Shown here: one piece after another, positions 50,600-61,780 of the stretch | Position numbering within the stretch: the first letter of the stretch is position 1 | How the letters are laid out: every line of letters starts with the position of its first letter | Assembly: GCA_003116975.1 (NCBI GenBank) | Contig: BGKB01000020.1 | Location: 558,001-622,000, forward strand | DNA: 64,000 nt | Direction: 5' to 3' | Source of the DNA: Aurantiochytrium sp. KH105 | Lineage: Eukaryota > Sar > Bigyra > Thraustochytrida > Thraustochytriidae | The notes under the pieces: model-generated | Databases searched by the model: none | Seen by the model: only the letters and a program-made list of their open reading frames with translations | Told to the model about the DNA's origin: nothing | Made by a program: the position numbers and the translations under genes

Positions 50600-53422
50600 T
50601 CAAAAGTCAAAGTCATAGTCATCGTCATTGTCGTGATCTGGGCTTTCAAGCACGCGCCTCTTCTTCCTTCCTCGAGGCGCGGAGACAACATCAGGATCAT
50701 CGCCCGTGGCTGCTTTGGAGGTCGACATGGCATCGTCGAGTTCATGTTCACTGTCGGACGTCAGGTCGCTCTCGATGCGGTTCGGAGAATTCTTGCTTTG
50801 GTCTCCCTCGTCGCTCTCCTCAGCGACCTTGTCCGCGTCGTCGAGAGCCAAACTTTTTTTGTGCGACTGAGCGTGGACCCAGGTGACCACATCATTACCG
50901 AGTTCTGTTGCCGCAGCGCGCATCGCTGGGTCGGGAATGTCGAGAGGTCCAATGTAGGGCTGCCACAGGTGCTTTGCCTCTTCCTCAGTGGCCTTTTTCG
51001 TCATGAGATCGTACGTGTCGCAGTCAGTGTTGGCATTGTACTCGAAAAGCTGCTTGAGTTCGGCGCGAGAGAACTTTGCCGACTTGCTCGCGGCGCCACT
51101 CTTGGCCGTGGTTGCACCCTGATGAAGGATGCCTTGAGCAGAGTTGAGTTTCACGTCTTGACGCTGAAAGATGCGCTCTTCGATCGTGCCCGTGGCGATG
51201 AAGCGGTAAATGAAGACTTGTGACTTTTGACCGTCGCGCCAAATGCGCGCGGCAGCTTGTTGGTCTGTTGCAGGATTCCAGTCGAGATCGAGGAGTACAA
51301 GTCGACTTGCACCCACAAGATTGAGCCCGCAGCCGCCCGCACGTGCCGACAACAGAAATGCAAACGGAAAGCCCCGCTGCATCGGATCCCCACGGTAAGG
51401 CGCGTTGAAACGATTGACGAGCCCCTGACGGTCCGCTGCAGTGGTCGAGCCGTCGAGGCGCAAAAAGCCATACGTGCGTCTGTCAAGCATTGTTTCGACA
51501 AGATTCAGCGTTTTGGTCGAATTGGACACCAAAACGATGCGGTCCAACGGTTGCGATTTGCGAATTTGGACCAGAAAGTTTTCAAGCAGTCCAAATTTGG
51601 CGCTCACCATCGGCGAAAAGCAAAGAGGTACTTTGGCATCGTTGACAACTGATGCTTTGGTGAGCGGCGACAGCGTAGACTCTGCCGCAGTAGCCCCAAA
51701 AGCAGAAGACGGGGACGAGGCCGACGAGGAGGACGTCGAACGGTCGGACGCTGCCTGCATTTCCGCAACAAGACGCGGGTGCGTGCAAAGCTGACGCAAG
51801 TAGTGAATGAGCTTGAGTGCATCGGTTCCGGACGCCGAAGAAGAAGATCCGTAAAGATGTGTGCGCACGTACTCTTGATAAGACGTTGCTTGGTCGGGAG
51901 AGAGGCGCACAAACACGTTGACGTCGGTCCGCGGCGGCAGAAAGCGCTCATTGACGGCAGCGGTGCGACGCAAGATGAGACCGGCGGTGAGAGCTTGAAG
52001 TTCTTTCGAGCGCGCCGCGGCAAGCTCGCGGTCATCCGCAGAGGCCCCGCGATCGGTCCCGCGCTCAATAGGCGTCTGAAAGATCCGCTGAAAGGAGCGC
52101 ACGTCCGTTCCAAGCGCGCCAGGTGCGACGAAATCGACCATTGCATAGAATTCTGCAAGATCGTTCTGCACGGGCGTGCCAGTGAGGAGGATGCGGCGGC
52201 GCGTCTTGCAGCCCTGGAGCGCAGAGATCGTCTGATTGCCGCTGGCCGACTTGAGTCTGTGTCCCTCGTCGCAAATAACCAGGTCGATGCCGCGGATCGC
52301 GTTAAGCGTGGTCGCATGCTTGCGGAAACTTTCATAGCTGACAATGAGAACGCGGCGCATCTTCGAACGCGAGAATTCCTCGATGATTGCTAGAGATTCC
52401 TTGGCCGTCCCCGAGACGGCAAAGGGCTGAATACGCTCGATGCCGAGCCACTTGCGAAATTCCGCATCCCAGTTCTTGACCAGAGAACTCGGGGTGACGA
52501 CGACGACCCGGTGACACCACGGATCGCCCGTTGCGCCCCGCGGGCCCTGGCGAAGTACGGTCCAGATGAGCGCAATGCATTGGAGTGTCTTGCCAAGTCC
52601 CATTTCATCGGCCAAAATCGCGCCCTTGGACTTGGCGATATTGTCAAAGAGGAACTGGACGCCCTCGCGTTGGTGAGGACGAAGAAGTTTGCCAAGTTTG
52701 GGGTCGACCACTGTCGAGGCAGTGCCCTTGGACTCATCGCCACGCAAGAGGACAAGGGCATTCGGCGAGGTATCCGGGTGAAGAGGTGAGGCGGCCGCCA
52801 CAGTCCGTGAAAGACTGGGACCTGGGCGACCAGGGCCAGCGCCAAGCCCAACTCTTTTGAATGGCTTGCGTGCGCCGCCCGTGGCAGCAGTAGCAGATGT
52901 CAAGGGGAGATTTGAGTTTGAAGTGGCCAGAGGCGTGGATTTGGCACCGATAAAGAGGCGGCCCGAATCAAAGTCTGCAACCGTGACACGCGTTCCGACT
53001 TCGACCTCACGACCTGCGACTGCGAGGGTGCAGCCTTCTGGCAAGGCGTCCTCATTTGCGTGCTTGTAAGAGGTGCGTCCCAGAACTTTGCCGTCCATCT
53101 CATAGAGGATGGCCTTGTTCTTTTCAAGCAAGAGAATGCCGTCGTCCCATACTTTGCGCTTTTTGTTGGACCTCTTTGTGTGCAGCGCCGTGTAGACTTG
53201 CTTTGTTCCATTCTCCGCTGTCGCTTGCTTCGATTCTAGCGGCTGCGGTCCTCGTACAGCCCGAGAAGCAGGAAGCGCTGTCGCTTTGGTCGTCGCGTTC
53301 CGCGCGATGGCTCCATTTCCCGCGCCAGGGGCACGAGGAGCACCGGCAGCACCGGGAGGGGCGGTGGGCGCGCCCACGCGGCGCGGCGCCTTGAAGCCTC
53401 GGCTGCGCCGCATCTCGTTCAA
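50600..53422 (-). CDS. RAD54B: RAD54B-type SNF2 DNA translocase
   Basis: Swi2/Snf2 ATPase, 940 residues in the full frame. The ATG at 53413 gives MRRSRGFKAPRR, matching the MRRS start of animal RAD54 and RAD54B, and is preferred over 53422. Residues ~78-165 (KRSNKKRKVWDDGILLLEKNKAILYEMDGKVLGRTSYK) are the N-terminal domain that RAD54B shares with ZGRF1. This sets it apart from RAD54L. Helicase motifs: LRPHQREGVQFL, ADEMGLGKTLQC (Lys278), DEGHRLKS (385-388), LTGTPVQNDLAEFY, and in the second lobe LVSNSTKTL, RLDGSTTAADRQ, LSARAGGCGLNLVGASRL and QAAARIWRDGQ. Family role: remodels Rad51-DNA complexes during homologous recombination. The acidic, basic-ended tail (about 850-940) probably contains a nuclear-localisation signal. 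Confidence 0.93.
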   Translation of the reverse strand: MNEMRRSRGFKAPRRVGAPTAPPGAAGAPRAPGAGNGAIARNATTKATALPASRAVRGPQPLESKQATAENGTKQVYTALHTKRSNKKRKVWDDGILLLEKNKAILYEMDGKVLGRTSYKHANEDALPEGCTLAVAGREVEVGTRVTVADFDSGRLFIGAKSTPLATSNSNLPLTSATAATGGARKPFKRVGLGAGPGRPGPSLSRTVAAASPLHPDTSPNALVLLRGDESKGTASTVVDPKLGKLLRPHQREGVQFLFDNIAKSKGAILADEMGLGKTLQCIALIWTVLRQGPRGATGDPWCHRVVVVTPSSLVKNWDAEFRKWLGIERIQPFAVSGTAKESLAIIEEFSRSKMRRVLIVSYESFRKHATTLNAIRGIDLVICDEGHRLKSASGNQTISALQGCKTRRRILLTGTPVQNDLAEFYAMVDFVAPGALGTDVRSFQRIFQTPIERGTDRGASADDRELAAARSKELQALTAGLILRRTAAVNERFLPPRTDVNVFVRLSPDQATSYQEYVRTHLYGSSSSASGTDALKLIHYLRQLCTHPRLVAEMQAASDRSTSSSSASSPSSAFGATAAESTLSPLTKASVVNDAKVPLCFSPMVSAKFGLLENFLVQIRKSQPLDRIVLVSNSTKTLNLVETMLDRRTYGFLRLDGSTTAADRQGLVNRFNAPYRGDPMQRGFPFAFLLSARAGGCGLNLVGASRLVLLDLDWNPATDQQAAARIWRDGQKSQVFIYRFIATGTIEERIFQRQDVKLNSAQGILHQGATTAKSGAASKSAKFSRAELKQLFEYNANTDCDTYDLMTKKATEEEAKHLWQPYIGPLDIPDPAMRAAATELGNDVVTWVHAQSHKKSLALDDADKVAEESDEGDQSKNSPNRIESDLTSDSEHELDDAMSTSKAATGDDPDVVSAPRGRKKRRVLESPDHDNDDDYDFDF

Positions 53423-55407
53423 GCGGGCGGCTGTGCCGTGCAGACGGAGTGGCGCTCGTCGACGCCGCGCTCTGCGATCCTTGCCGCGGATCCGCCGGAT
53501 CCGCGACGGTGGTTAGGTGGCTGCCTCGCCGCGGCGGCGCCTGCCGCGCCTGCCGCTCTCGCGCGGCCGGGCCTCGCCGCCGTTCGCGCAGCGCAGCGCC
53601 GCACCGACCCGCGCTCTGGCGCGCCTCGCCGCCGCCCGCGCCGCGCTCGCAAGCTGGGCCAAGGCGCCTCTTGAACGAACGGGTTCTGTTGCGCCGGGCT
53701 CGAAGGTCTGCCTGAGAGCGCGCCCGAACCGCCCATATTAGCCTCGGAATATCGACGTTTTTAGACAGTCACGTAACGGGATGACAACCGACTGAGAGCG
53801 GAGACGCTGAGAGATTGATGGAGTGAAGGATGGATGGACTGAAATATAATTGCGTGAATTTGGAGCAGATTGTTCGGGGGCGGGGTTGCTAGAGAAGAGC
53901 TCATTGAAGATTGATGTTTTTCTTTCGGAATCGCTTTTGCTCTCAGAAATTCGAGCCGAAGCGTACTTGTTCAGAGAGACCTCGTTTCGACGAAATGTAG
54001 TTTTATTTGAACTTGCAAACATCCCATCATCAGCCAACAGTCGTCGTCAAGTAAACATCATTCTTGACCAGATGCACGCACGTCGTCCTTCGCTTTGATG
54101 TCGAAAAATATATACGCAAGCGTGTCCAGTTCAGTTTCCCTCTTTAACTCGTTGCGCGTTTTCCGTGCAAGCTCCAAGTTAATCATACGCACAACTGCCG
54201 CTGCGCTTTCGCCTTTGACAACCAGGTTGCGCAGCGCAATATCGCCATGCGTGAAGCCAGCACTGTGGATCTTCATCAGCGCTTCCGCCGCCTTGTAGCA
54301 CAGCGCCTTTGCGCCGCCATATGCTTCAAACCGCGACCATCGCAAGTGAGCGAGCGTGCCTCCACGCTGACTGGTCGCAAGTGTTGTCAGCTCCAGATAC
54401 GGATCCTTGCCGAACGCACTGACCCCGGGGTTACATGATCCTGCAAGTTTCGCAGCTTCTCATACACGCACCCCTTGTGGTAGAGCGCATCGCCCGAGTC
54501 GCGCTGTGAAAAAGTGGTCTTGAGGAAGAAGACCCAATCTAGATGAGCTGACGGCTGCAAAGGCGAATTCTACGCTGCGGCCCGAGTAGCAGCGTCGAAA
54601 AGCGTTCTTTGCCCTGGTCAATAAACGTAGAAGCGCTGTTCCTTTGCCTTGTTGAGGTCTTGAACATTGTCATTGAGATAACTGACTGACCTCGGTCCAT
54701 TCAGTCATTGCTTGGCTCCTAAGGTGCTCACACATTTCTTGATCGCGCAGCAGCTTGCTGCACTTCTAGGCTCACCATTTTGAATGTCGTTATCGAGGGC
54801 AATCGGCCAGGGAGGCCATTTTTGTTTTGCATGGCTTTTACTCATAATTCGTAAATTCAGGTTTTGTGTTGAACCGTGAACACATCGGGATCACGAGTAC
54901 TACAACACAACTTTGGAGTGACCTGCAAAAGCTGATTCGTTTCGAACAAAATGGATATGAAAAGTACTTTTTCTAATTTTTAGGTAAAAACTATTGAAGT
55001 TTGAAGGCTGTCATGTGCGTCGCGAGCAGGTCATGCGCGGACAAAGCAAGTGAGGCAGGCATGTCATGTCAGAGCGTGGAATGTCAGAAAAGTGAGGTGA
55101 AAGCTAGTGGACGGGCCGCTCCGATATACTTGGGAATGCGACCGCCAGCGCGGTTGGGTCAGAGTCAGACAAAGCGTATGTCAAATGTGCATCAATCAAA
55201 ACGCGAGCAGGTCAGGTCAGGTCAAATCAGGTCGAACGTGAACCGCTCCAGTCCGTCGATCGAGATGCAGACGGATCTAGTAGCGGCAGTTTGTTTCTAC
55301 TTGCAAGAAAAGGACGGCGCGACACCGATCGCGAACCTTTTGGGCGCTCGCTCGCTTGCTCGCTCGCTTGCTCGCTCGCTCAGGGGAAAGCAAGGCTCTT
55401 GTTTCAC
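53423..55407. other. Intergenic region of 2 kb with repeats
   Basis: GC-rich promoter-like sequence up to about 53740, then AT-richer sequence holding the kinase-like remnant described separately. Short tandem tracts are CAGGT at 55204-55235 and GCTCGCTC/GCTTGCTC at 55344-55382, just past the end of the secreted protein gene. No other gene supported. Confidence 0.5.
54058..54600 (-). pseudogene. Protein-kinase-like gene fragment, degraded
   Basis: The minus strand encodes GGAKALCYKAAEALMKIHSAGFTHGDIALRNLVV, which fits a kinase catalytic loop (HGDxxxxN in place of HRDxxxxN), then VRMINLELA in the place of the Mg-binding IDF(D/G) motif. The motif has lost its aspartate. Upstream to about 54600, related pieces are readable in other frames (LKTTFSQRDSGDALYHKG, YEKLRNLQDHV, FGKDPYLELTTLA), resembling the N-lobe of such kinases. 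The frame is not continuous, so this is a remnant. Likely from a lineage-expanded kinase-like family. Confidence 0.5.
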
Positions 55408-56562
55408 TTAGAGGACCTTGGTGCAGCCAACGGGAAGGCTGTCCTTGAAGTCGTCGCCGTCCTCAAAGGTGCCGGTGCAGTTGAACATCTCAATGGAAGA
55501 TTTGTGCGCGTCATTGTACTGCTCCGCGAGCTGGTAGGCCGTGAGGTACTCTTCGTTGTCGGCAGCAGTGGGCGACTCGGGGACACGGTAGATGAGTGCA
55601 AGAACAGCGTCCGAAAGGCGGTTCGAGGCGGTGGTGAGCTCGTCCTCATCGATGGGCACATAAGTGGTGACCTCGGGGTAGGCGTAGGTGTAGTCGGTGA
55701 CATCGTAGTCGGAGAGGACGCTAAGGACGCTCGTGTAGGCGTCCTCGAGCTTGTTCCAGTTGCTGCTCCTCGAGGCCTCGAGCACGCACATGGTCGAGAC
55801 GATGCCGGCGTTGGTCTCGGACAAGGTGCTCGAGTTGGAGTCGAACCAGGGAGCGACGAAGGTGTCGACGATGTCGCCGCCGCTGAACTTGTTGTTGCCA
55901 AAGTACTCGCTGCAGGTGTACGACTCTTGGCAAATTTCACAATCGCCCGAGTCGAGGGTGTCCTGCGCGCAGGTCTCGTTGGCAAAGGCCTCGTTCTCGA
56001 AGAGAGCGTAGTCGACGCCGCCGCCGGCCGCGATCATTTGGCAGGTGGAGTCGCTGCCGCAGCCGGAAACGTCAAAGTCGGCCGGGGTGTTGTTGGCCGG
56101 GATCTCTTCGAGGGTCGGGACACTGGAGCTGGGCTCGGCGCAGAACTGGCGGCTCTCGGGTGAAAAGTAGTAGGGCGCCATGGCTTGCGCGTATTTCTTG
56201 ACAAAGGTGGCAGAGCGCTTGATGGCAAGACCGATGCCAGATCCGTCCTGGGGCAGAACGAGGGGCAGGCCCTTGACGCTGTAGGACCACGAGGCGCACA
56301 TGGGTCCGCAGGTGGTCACGGCCTCGAACTCGGACGTGTTGAGCATCTGCTCAATGGCGTCACTCTCGAGCATCTGCACGAGGATTCCGTTCTTCTTGTA
56401 CTGCTTGGCGGTCGCTCCTGCGAGCGCCGGTTCGCTCATGGTCGCCAGCACGGCCGTCGCCGCGACCAGCATCGAGGCCATCATCTTGGTCATGCTCCTC
56501 GCCTCGTCTCTCTCGCTTCTCGCTTCTCGCTTCTCGCTTCTCGCTTCTCGCTTCTCGCTCAA
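55408..56562 (-). CDS. Secreted cysteine-rich protein of unknown function
   Basis: A 384-residue frame; the likely start is Met24 at 56493 (MTKMMASMLVAATAVLATMSEPALAG), a textbook signal peptide with cleavage near ALA-GAT. The 23 residues before it (SEKREAR repeats) come from a 7-nt tandem repeat that is probably 5' UTR. The mature part is acidic, with about 12 cysteines, several in short-spaced pairs (CGPMC, CGSDSTC, CEICQESYTC), and NxS/T sites (NTS, NNT, NET, NSS, NCT) fitting an extracellular glycoprotein. No hydrophobic tail, so secreted rather than anchored. Family not recognised. Confidence 0.75.
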   Translation of the reverse strand: MSEKREARSEKREARSERDEARSMTKMMASMLVAATAVLATMSEPALAGATAKQYKKNGILVQMLESDAIEQMLNTSEFEAVTTCGPMCASWSYSVKGLPLVLPQDGSGIGLAIKRSATFVKKYAQAMAPYYFSPESRQFCAEPSSSVPTLEEIPANNTPADFDVSGCGSDSTCQMIAAGGGVDYALFENEAFANETCAQDTLDSGDCEICQESYTCSEYFGNNKFSGGDIVDTFVAPWFDSNSSTLSETNAGIVSTMCVLEASRSSNWNKLEDAYTSVLSVLSDYDVTDYTYAYPEVTTYVPIDEDELTTASNRLSDAVLALIYRVPESPTAADNEEYLTAYQLAEQYNDAHKSSIEMFNCTGTFEDGDDFKDSLPVGCTKVL

Positions 56563-56563
56563 G
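56510..56563. repeat. 7-nt tandem repeat (TCTCGCT)n
   Basis: About seven copies of TCTCGCT/CTTCTCG immediately upstream of the probable start of the secreted protein (minus strand). It keeps an open frame only because its complement lacks stops. Confidence 0.8.
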
Positions 56564-58816
56564 TTCTTGCTCGCTCGCTTCGTTTCAGGTTTGCTCGCTC
56601 GCCCGCCGCCAGGGCTCCGAGCCCGCGCCGAGCGAATGCAGCAGGCAAGGGCAGTAGTAAGTATCGCAAGACGACACGTGTGCGACGCCAGCTACCCACG
56701 CGTCAGCAGAGAGCGGGAAGCGAGCCCGGCCGCGGCTCGGAAGAGACCGGCGGCGCGGGAGTCAGGCCGGGCCGGAGCTGGCTAGTTGGCCGCCCGAGGA
56801 TCGCGGCCAGCAGCAGCAGCTGCAGCATAGCTTGGGCCGCAGCGGCGGAGAACGCCGAGCGAGGGAGCGCCCGCGGCGGATGGGAGAGACGATGAAGTGA
56901 GCGACGAGGCGGAGGCGCGGCCGCCGATGGAAAGATGGAGAGCGGGCGGGCGCGGCGGAGCGGAGAGAGGCCGTGCACATGGCCGCCGCGGCGTGCGCGC
57001 GGCGGGCGCGCAAGGGGAGGGAGGAGGGAGGGAGGGCGAGGCACGGCATGGCATGGCGAGGCATGGCGTGGCCCGGCGGGGACGATCGCGAGAACGAGAA
57101 CGAAGAGGAGGAGGGAAGCCAGAGGGAGGACGACGGGGAGAACGAGGCGGCGGAGAGAGGCCTGGAATCGAGGGGGGAAACCGAAGCGAGGGCGCGGCGC
57201 GGCGGCCAGCTGACGAGCGCGCCTCGCGGGGGAAACGGCGAGGAGAGGAAGCCTTTCCTCCTCACAGTCCTCGTCGCGGACGGGTGACCATAACGGTGTG
57301 GCGAGGGGGCTGGGCGAGGAGATGAAGGGGAGGAGACGATCGATGGCGGCGTCGAGAGCGGCGACACGACGCGCGACAGCGGCGCGCAGTGCCTTGGCGG
57401 ACCGGAGGGGCGGCTGCGGGCGGGCGTCGCAGTCGTGGGCGGTCCGTGCGAAAGAAGCGGCGGTCAGATGGAGGAGGGCGTGCGGCTAAGGCTCACGACG
57501 CCGAAACGGCATGGCCGCCCCGTGACCGCGTCCAGCCAGGTGCGGCAGCAGCAGCAGCTGCAGCTGCAGCTGCAGGCGGGGATGGAGAAGGGAAGGGGGT
57601 GGCAAGATGGATGCCATGGCGCTTGCAAGACCGTCCGCTGCCGAGCGTCTCGTGCGAGCGTGCGTTCGATGCGGGAGCGGGTTGATTTTTAAGAGCTTGG
57701 AGATGGAGTTGCGATCTCGCAGCAACGATGGGGCGCCATACCGCCACACACGTTGACCGGTCACAAGACTGACCAAAGCTGGCTCACTGAATGGCTGGCT
57801 GATTGCAACAGCAAGCTGCATCTGAAGCTGCAGCTGCCGCTGCAGAACTACTTCTCGTAGGCGCGAAAGGCGAGGCAACCAAGGCGGAAGGAAGGGCATG
57901 CATGCGTGAACGAATATTTGGCAGTGGCATGGATGGAGTCTCGTGACGCTAGAGGACCTTGTCCTCGTGATGCTGCTGCTGCAGCCGCAATCGCACCGCA
58001 AGCGAGAGGTCACTCGGACCAGTCTATGCGCTTGATGCTTGTCTTGCTTGGCGGAACGGAAATGGCAAGCCCGAAACGCTCGCAATGTCGCGGACCGGGA
58101 AGCTGGCTGGATGTGCGACGGTGAGCGCGAGCGTTCGTGAGGAGGGCGCGTGGCAGTGGAGAGCGTGAGAGCGGTCACAGTCGAGGCCGCCGCAGCTGTC
58201 TGCACTGCACGCGTAGGTAGACGTGGCCGCGGCGGTGAACCGTGCCGATGATCGCAGCGCTGAAGCCTGCGGCCTTTGCGAGACTGACGAGAGCTGCCGA
58301 ACGAGGCGCCGCCAATCACGGCGCGGGCACTCAAAGGGGCGAAAAGCAAGCAGCATCTAATCTATCTATCATTCTTTGTCCATGATGGAGCTCCATTCGC
58401 CTATACTCGTTGTCGCGCACGATAATTTCCCCGAACATCTTGCACGCGGTTTTACAAGATTTGCGTGTTTTCGTCGCTCGAGGACGGCTGCGGCTCACTT
58501 TTTACCAGAGATTATTATAGGAGTAGTAGTCATACCAGTAGCATTGCAAGGCACCCGCGCCGGCAGGACAAATGCAGCTCGCTGTCGCTGACAGTTGCGG
58601 ATCGGCGACGGCTCGCTCGGACAGCCACCACCAGCTCAAAGTTGGCTGCCACGACTGATTGTCATCAAGACCTCAGCAACCTGAACCCCAGCACGAGTGC
58701 CGTGACGCTGCAGCAGAGTAGACAGTTTCATTCTTCTTTTCTTAATTTCGTGCATTGCAAGCAATGATTGATTGCAAGCAAGCAATGATCGCAAGACAGG
58801 CAAATGTTTAGTATAC
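56564..58816. other. GC-rich intergenic region of 2.25 kb
   Basis: Very GC-rich from 56.6 to 57.7 kb, with GGCATGGC/GAGGCATGGC repeats near 57045-57075 and a CAG/CTGCAG run at 57547-57577, then more balanced to 58.8 kb with scattered TTGCAAGCAA motifs (58755-58785). Open frames exist on both strands and in all phases with low-complexity Arg/Pro/Ala/Ser products; I support none of them as a gene. Confidence 0.5.
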
Positions 58817-60082
58817 TTACGGCTCAAGTTTGCTGGGGTCACTAAAGAGCTCGCGCGAGACAATGAGGCGCTGGATCTGCGAGGTGCCCTCGTAGATGGT
58901 GTAGATCTTGGCATCGCGCATGAGCTTCTCGACGGGGTATTCGGTGTTGAAGCCGTTGCCGCCAAAGACCTGCACGGCATCAGAGGCAACCTTGTTGGCG
59001 ACCTCGCTGGCAAAGGCCTTGGCCATGGAGGCGAACATGGTGTTACGCTGCTTGCCCTCGTCCATGATCATGGCAGACTTGTAGGTGAGCAGACGGGCAG
59101 CCTCAATGTTCATGGCCATCTCGGCGATGCTAAAGGCAACAGACTGGTGCGTCGCGATCGGCTTGCCAAAGGTCTTGCGCTCCGTCGCATAGGCGATGGC
59201 TTCCTCCATGGCGCGGCGGGCAAGGCCAACGGCGCCAATGGCCACGGGGGGACGCGTGTGGTCAAAGGCCTGCATGGCAATGCGAAAGCCCTGGCCCTCG
59301 GAGCCGAGAACGTTGGCCGCCGGGACCTCGACGTCCTCAAAGGTGATGCCGCGGGTATCCGAGCAGCGCTGGCCCATGTTAATCTCCTTGCGGCCGCGGG
59401 TGATACCCGGCGAGTCACCGTCGACGATGAAGCCCGTCATGCCCTTGGGGCCGGCCTCCGGGTCGGTCTTGGCCAGCACGAAGAACCAGTTGGCGTGCCC
59501 GCCGTTGGTGATCCACATCTTCTGGCCATTGAGAATGTACTTGTCGCCCTTCTTGACAGCGGTCGTGCTGATCCCAGCCACATCACTGCCGGCACCCGGC
59601 TCGGTCACGCCGTACGAGGCCTGCAGGGGCTCATTCACGAGGCGGCCGAGGTACTCCTTCTTTTGCTCGTCGCTGCCGGCAACGATGAGCGGCATCGAGG
59701 CCAGCGAGTTGGCCTCGATGGCCGTCATGACGCCGGTGCAGCCCCAGGCGAGCTCCTCCTGGATGATGCAGTTGTCGAGGCATCCAAGGCCCATGCCACC
59801 GTAGTCGGTCGACACGTGCGTGTTGACGAGGCCGAGCTCGTGGGCCTGCTTGAAGAGCTCAAACGGGTACTCCATGGTGCGGTCCAGTTCCGCGGCCTTG
59901 GGCGCGATCTCCTCCTTGGCGAACTTGCGGGCCAGCTCCTGAAAGCTCTTCTGGTCCTCGGTCAGCGTCAGGGTCGGCCCTCCGGCCACGGCGTGCGAGA
60001 GGCTGCGCGCCTGCACGCCGGCGGCGGCCCGCGTCACCTTGGCCACCTTGCCCGCGGTCTGTCGTGTGAGCATCATCTTCAA
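58817..60082 (-). CDS. ACADM: Medium-chain acyl-CoA dehydrogenase, mitochondrial
   Basis: A 421-residue protein, close to human MCAD (421) in length and collinear with it. The first ~30 residues ([31 protein letters not shown]) are basic and lack acids: a mitochondrial presequence. Signatures: [47 protein letters not shown]-type block, [19 protein letters not shown] and [20 protein letters not shown]. The catalytic base is Glu398 in [10 protein letters not shown], the MCAD position; isovaleryl- and long-chain enzymes carry it elsewhere. Role: FAD-dependent first step of mitochondrial beta-oxidation of C6-C12 acyl-CoAs, passing electrons to ETF. Intronless. The ~500-codon antisense frame opposite it is a shadow. 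Confidence 0.94.
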   Translation of the reverse strand: MKMMLTRQTAGKVAKVTRAAAGVQARSLSHAVAGGPTLTLTEDQKSFQELARKFAKEEIAPKAAELDRTMEYPFELFKQAHELGLVNTHVSTDYGGMGLGCLDNCIIQEELAWGCTGVMTAIEANSLASMPLIVAGSDEQKKEYLGRLVNEPLQASYGVTEPGAGSDVAGISTTAVKKGDKYILNGQKMWITNGGHANWFFVLAKTDPEAGPKGMTGFIVDGDSPGITRGRKEINMGQRCSDTRGITFEDVEVPAANVLGSEGQGFRIAMQAFDHTRPPVAIGAVGLARRAMEEAIAYATERKTFGKPIATHQSVAFSIAEMAMNIEAARLLTYKSAMIMDEGKQRNTMFASMAKAFASEVANKVASDAVQVFGGNGFNTEYPVEKLMRDAKIYTIYEGTSQIQRLIVSRELFSDPSKLEP

Positions 60083-61780
60083 CTGTATCCTATCCTCCTC
60101 GTTCGCGCCTCACTCGCCCGCTTCCTTGCGCCCTCGCTCTCTCGCTCGCCCGCTCGAACTCGTGGTCTTCTTCTGCCGCTGCGCTCGTGCGTCGCTCACA
60201 GTCGGTCCGGGCGCGACGGGGATCGGAGTTTGCCTGCGCGCAGAGCCGAAATGCATGCATGCAATCCAGGACGGGCGCGGTGTCTGTAATACAACGTAAT
60301 GTAATGCCCGCTTCTTGCGCCTCCCTCACCCACTCCCACAATGCAATGCGACGCGCGCATTGCATCGCGCCGCGCTGCCGCACTTGCCGCCCGCGTTTGC
60401 CGCACTGTGGCGCGCGCATAGCCCACTGTAGCGCGGGGGCGCAAGTGGACGGCCCTCGCGGTGCGCTGCATTACATGCCGCGGTGCGTTACGTCCCTCCG
60501 GTGCACCCGGCGCGGGGCTCCAGGGACCGCGACCTCAGAGTCGCCGCGCCCGCGCCCGAGAAGCCGCCCCGGCGCGACGCGACGCGCGCAGCGGCGGCGC
60601 GGGAGGCCGCGAAGCGCGACCGCGAGGAGGTCAGAAGGCCGGCTGTGCGCGAGCAAGGTGACGCGCGCGGGCCTGCGCTTGCTTGCTTTGCTTTGCTTGC
60701 TTTGCTTGCTATTCTTGGTGTTGTTGTTGTTGTGTACGAGAGTAATGTAAAGTGGAGGAAGCCGTGTCACGAGCACGCAAAACAACTTGGGTGACAGCGC
60801 GAGCGAGGCCGGTTCGCGCAGGACCTCGGTGGAAGATAGCTTTGTTGGACTTACTATTTATAAGTTATACTGTCGGCAGGGGCGCGGCAATGAAATGGGA
60901 GCGCGATGAAATAGTTGGAACGTAGAGGGCGAGGGAGCGCCAACTGGCGCCAACTCGTGGGCAAATGTAGAGGTTGTTGCTGTTTGGGTCGTGGGGAAGG
61001 TATTGATGAGGGATGGAGCGCTTGGGATGATGGACGATGGTCGCGGCGGAGCTCGCAAAAGCGGATCGCCGGCAGCTTCTTGCTAGCTGAGCTGGAGATG
61101 CCCGCGGTGCGGTGCGGCGGAGTGATGCGAGACCTCGCGAACGAAGGGCCAGAGTTGGAAGGAAGAAGAGAGAAGAGCGGCATGAGCACTATTTGGCACA
61201 TTTGTGGACCCAACACGCCGCCGGTGGAATCGGGGATTCTGGGACGAAGTGTGCAGCGCGCACGGAGGCGGTAGCATGGATATGTGCCTTAGATCCCGAG
61301 GAGGTGAAACACGAGGAGAGTGCGAAGATGCCCGCATCGGTGAGATGAAACCTCATATCGGTAGAATTAAGAGGGGAGCATGGGGTGAGTCTAGGGTCGT
61401 CCATCGTCCCGGCGCCCACGGGCAGAAAGACCGGCAAGTTGGTCGAAGACGAGACAGCGCGCGCCGCGCGGAGCGGCAGGAAGGCGGGCCGCGCAGGCGC
61501 CGCCGCTCGGCAGAGACTCCATCCCCCGGCGGTGTTGTTCACCCTTTCCGCTGTAGAAAGAAAGGCCACCGCGGCGGAACTTCCCGGTCGTGCGGAAACA
61601 TCCGCGAGAACTTGGCTCAAGGTGTCTGTCTGTCTGTCTGTCTAGACATCTGTCTACCTCGCTTGGTGGCTCGGACACGCTTCGACCAATTTTAAAGCTA
61701 ACGCGAGCGAACGCCACAACGCCGCCGCGTCAAGCGCGATCCTTTAGACTTGTCCAGGTCTGCAGAACCGCAAAGACATC
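60083..61780. other. Intergenic region of 1.7 kb
   Basis: Divergent spacer between MCAD and the 220-residue protein. It contains a CTTGCTTTG tract at 60676-60710 and a TCTG run at about 61624-61643. Overlapping GC-rich frames show no conserved features. It should hold both promoters; no gene supported. Confidence 0.5.

Noticed and set aside
56703-58349. Multiple 90-290 codon frames in the GC-rich spacer
   Set aside because: All are Arg/Pro/Ser/Ala or Gln/Leu low complexity, with competing frames on both strands and none with a motif.
58772-60289. 505-codon plus-strand frame opposite the acyl-CoA dehydrogenase
   Set aside because: The opposite strand encodes an unmistakable MCAD over the same bases. 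High GC at third codon positions removes stops from the antisense frame; its product is Gly/Leu/Val/His-rich without motifs.
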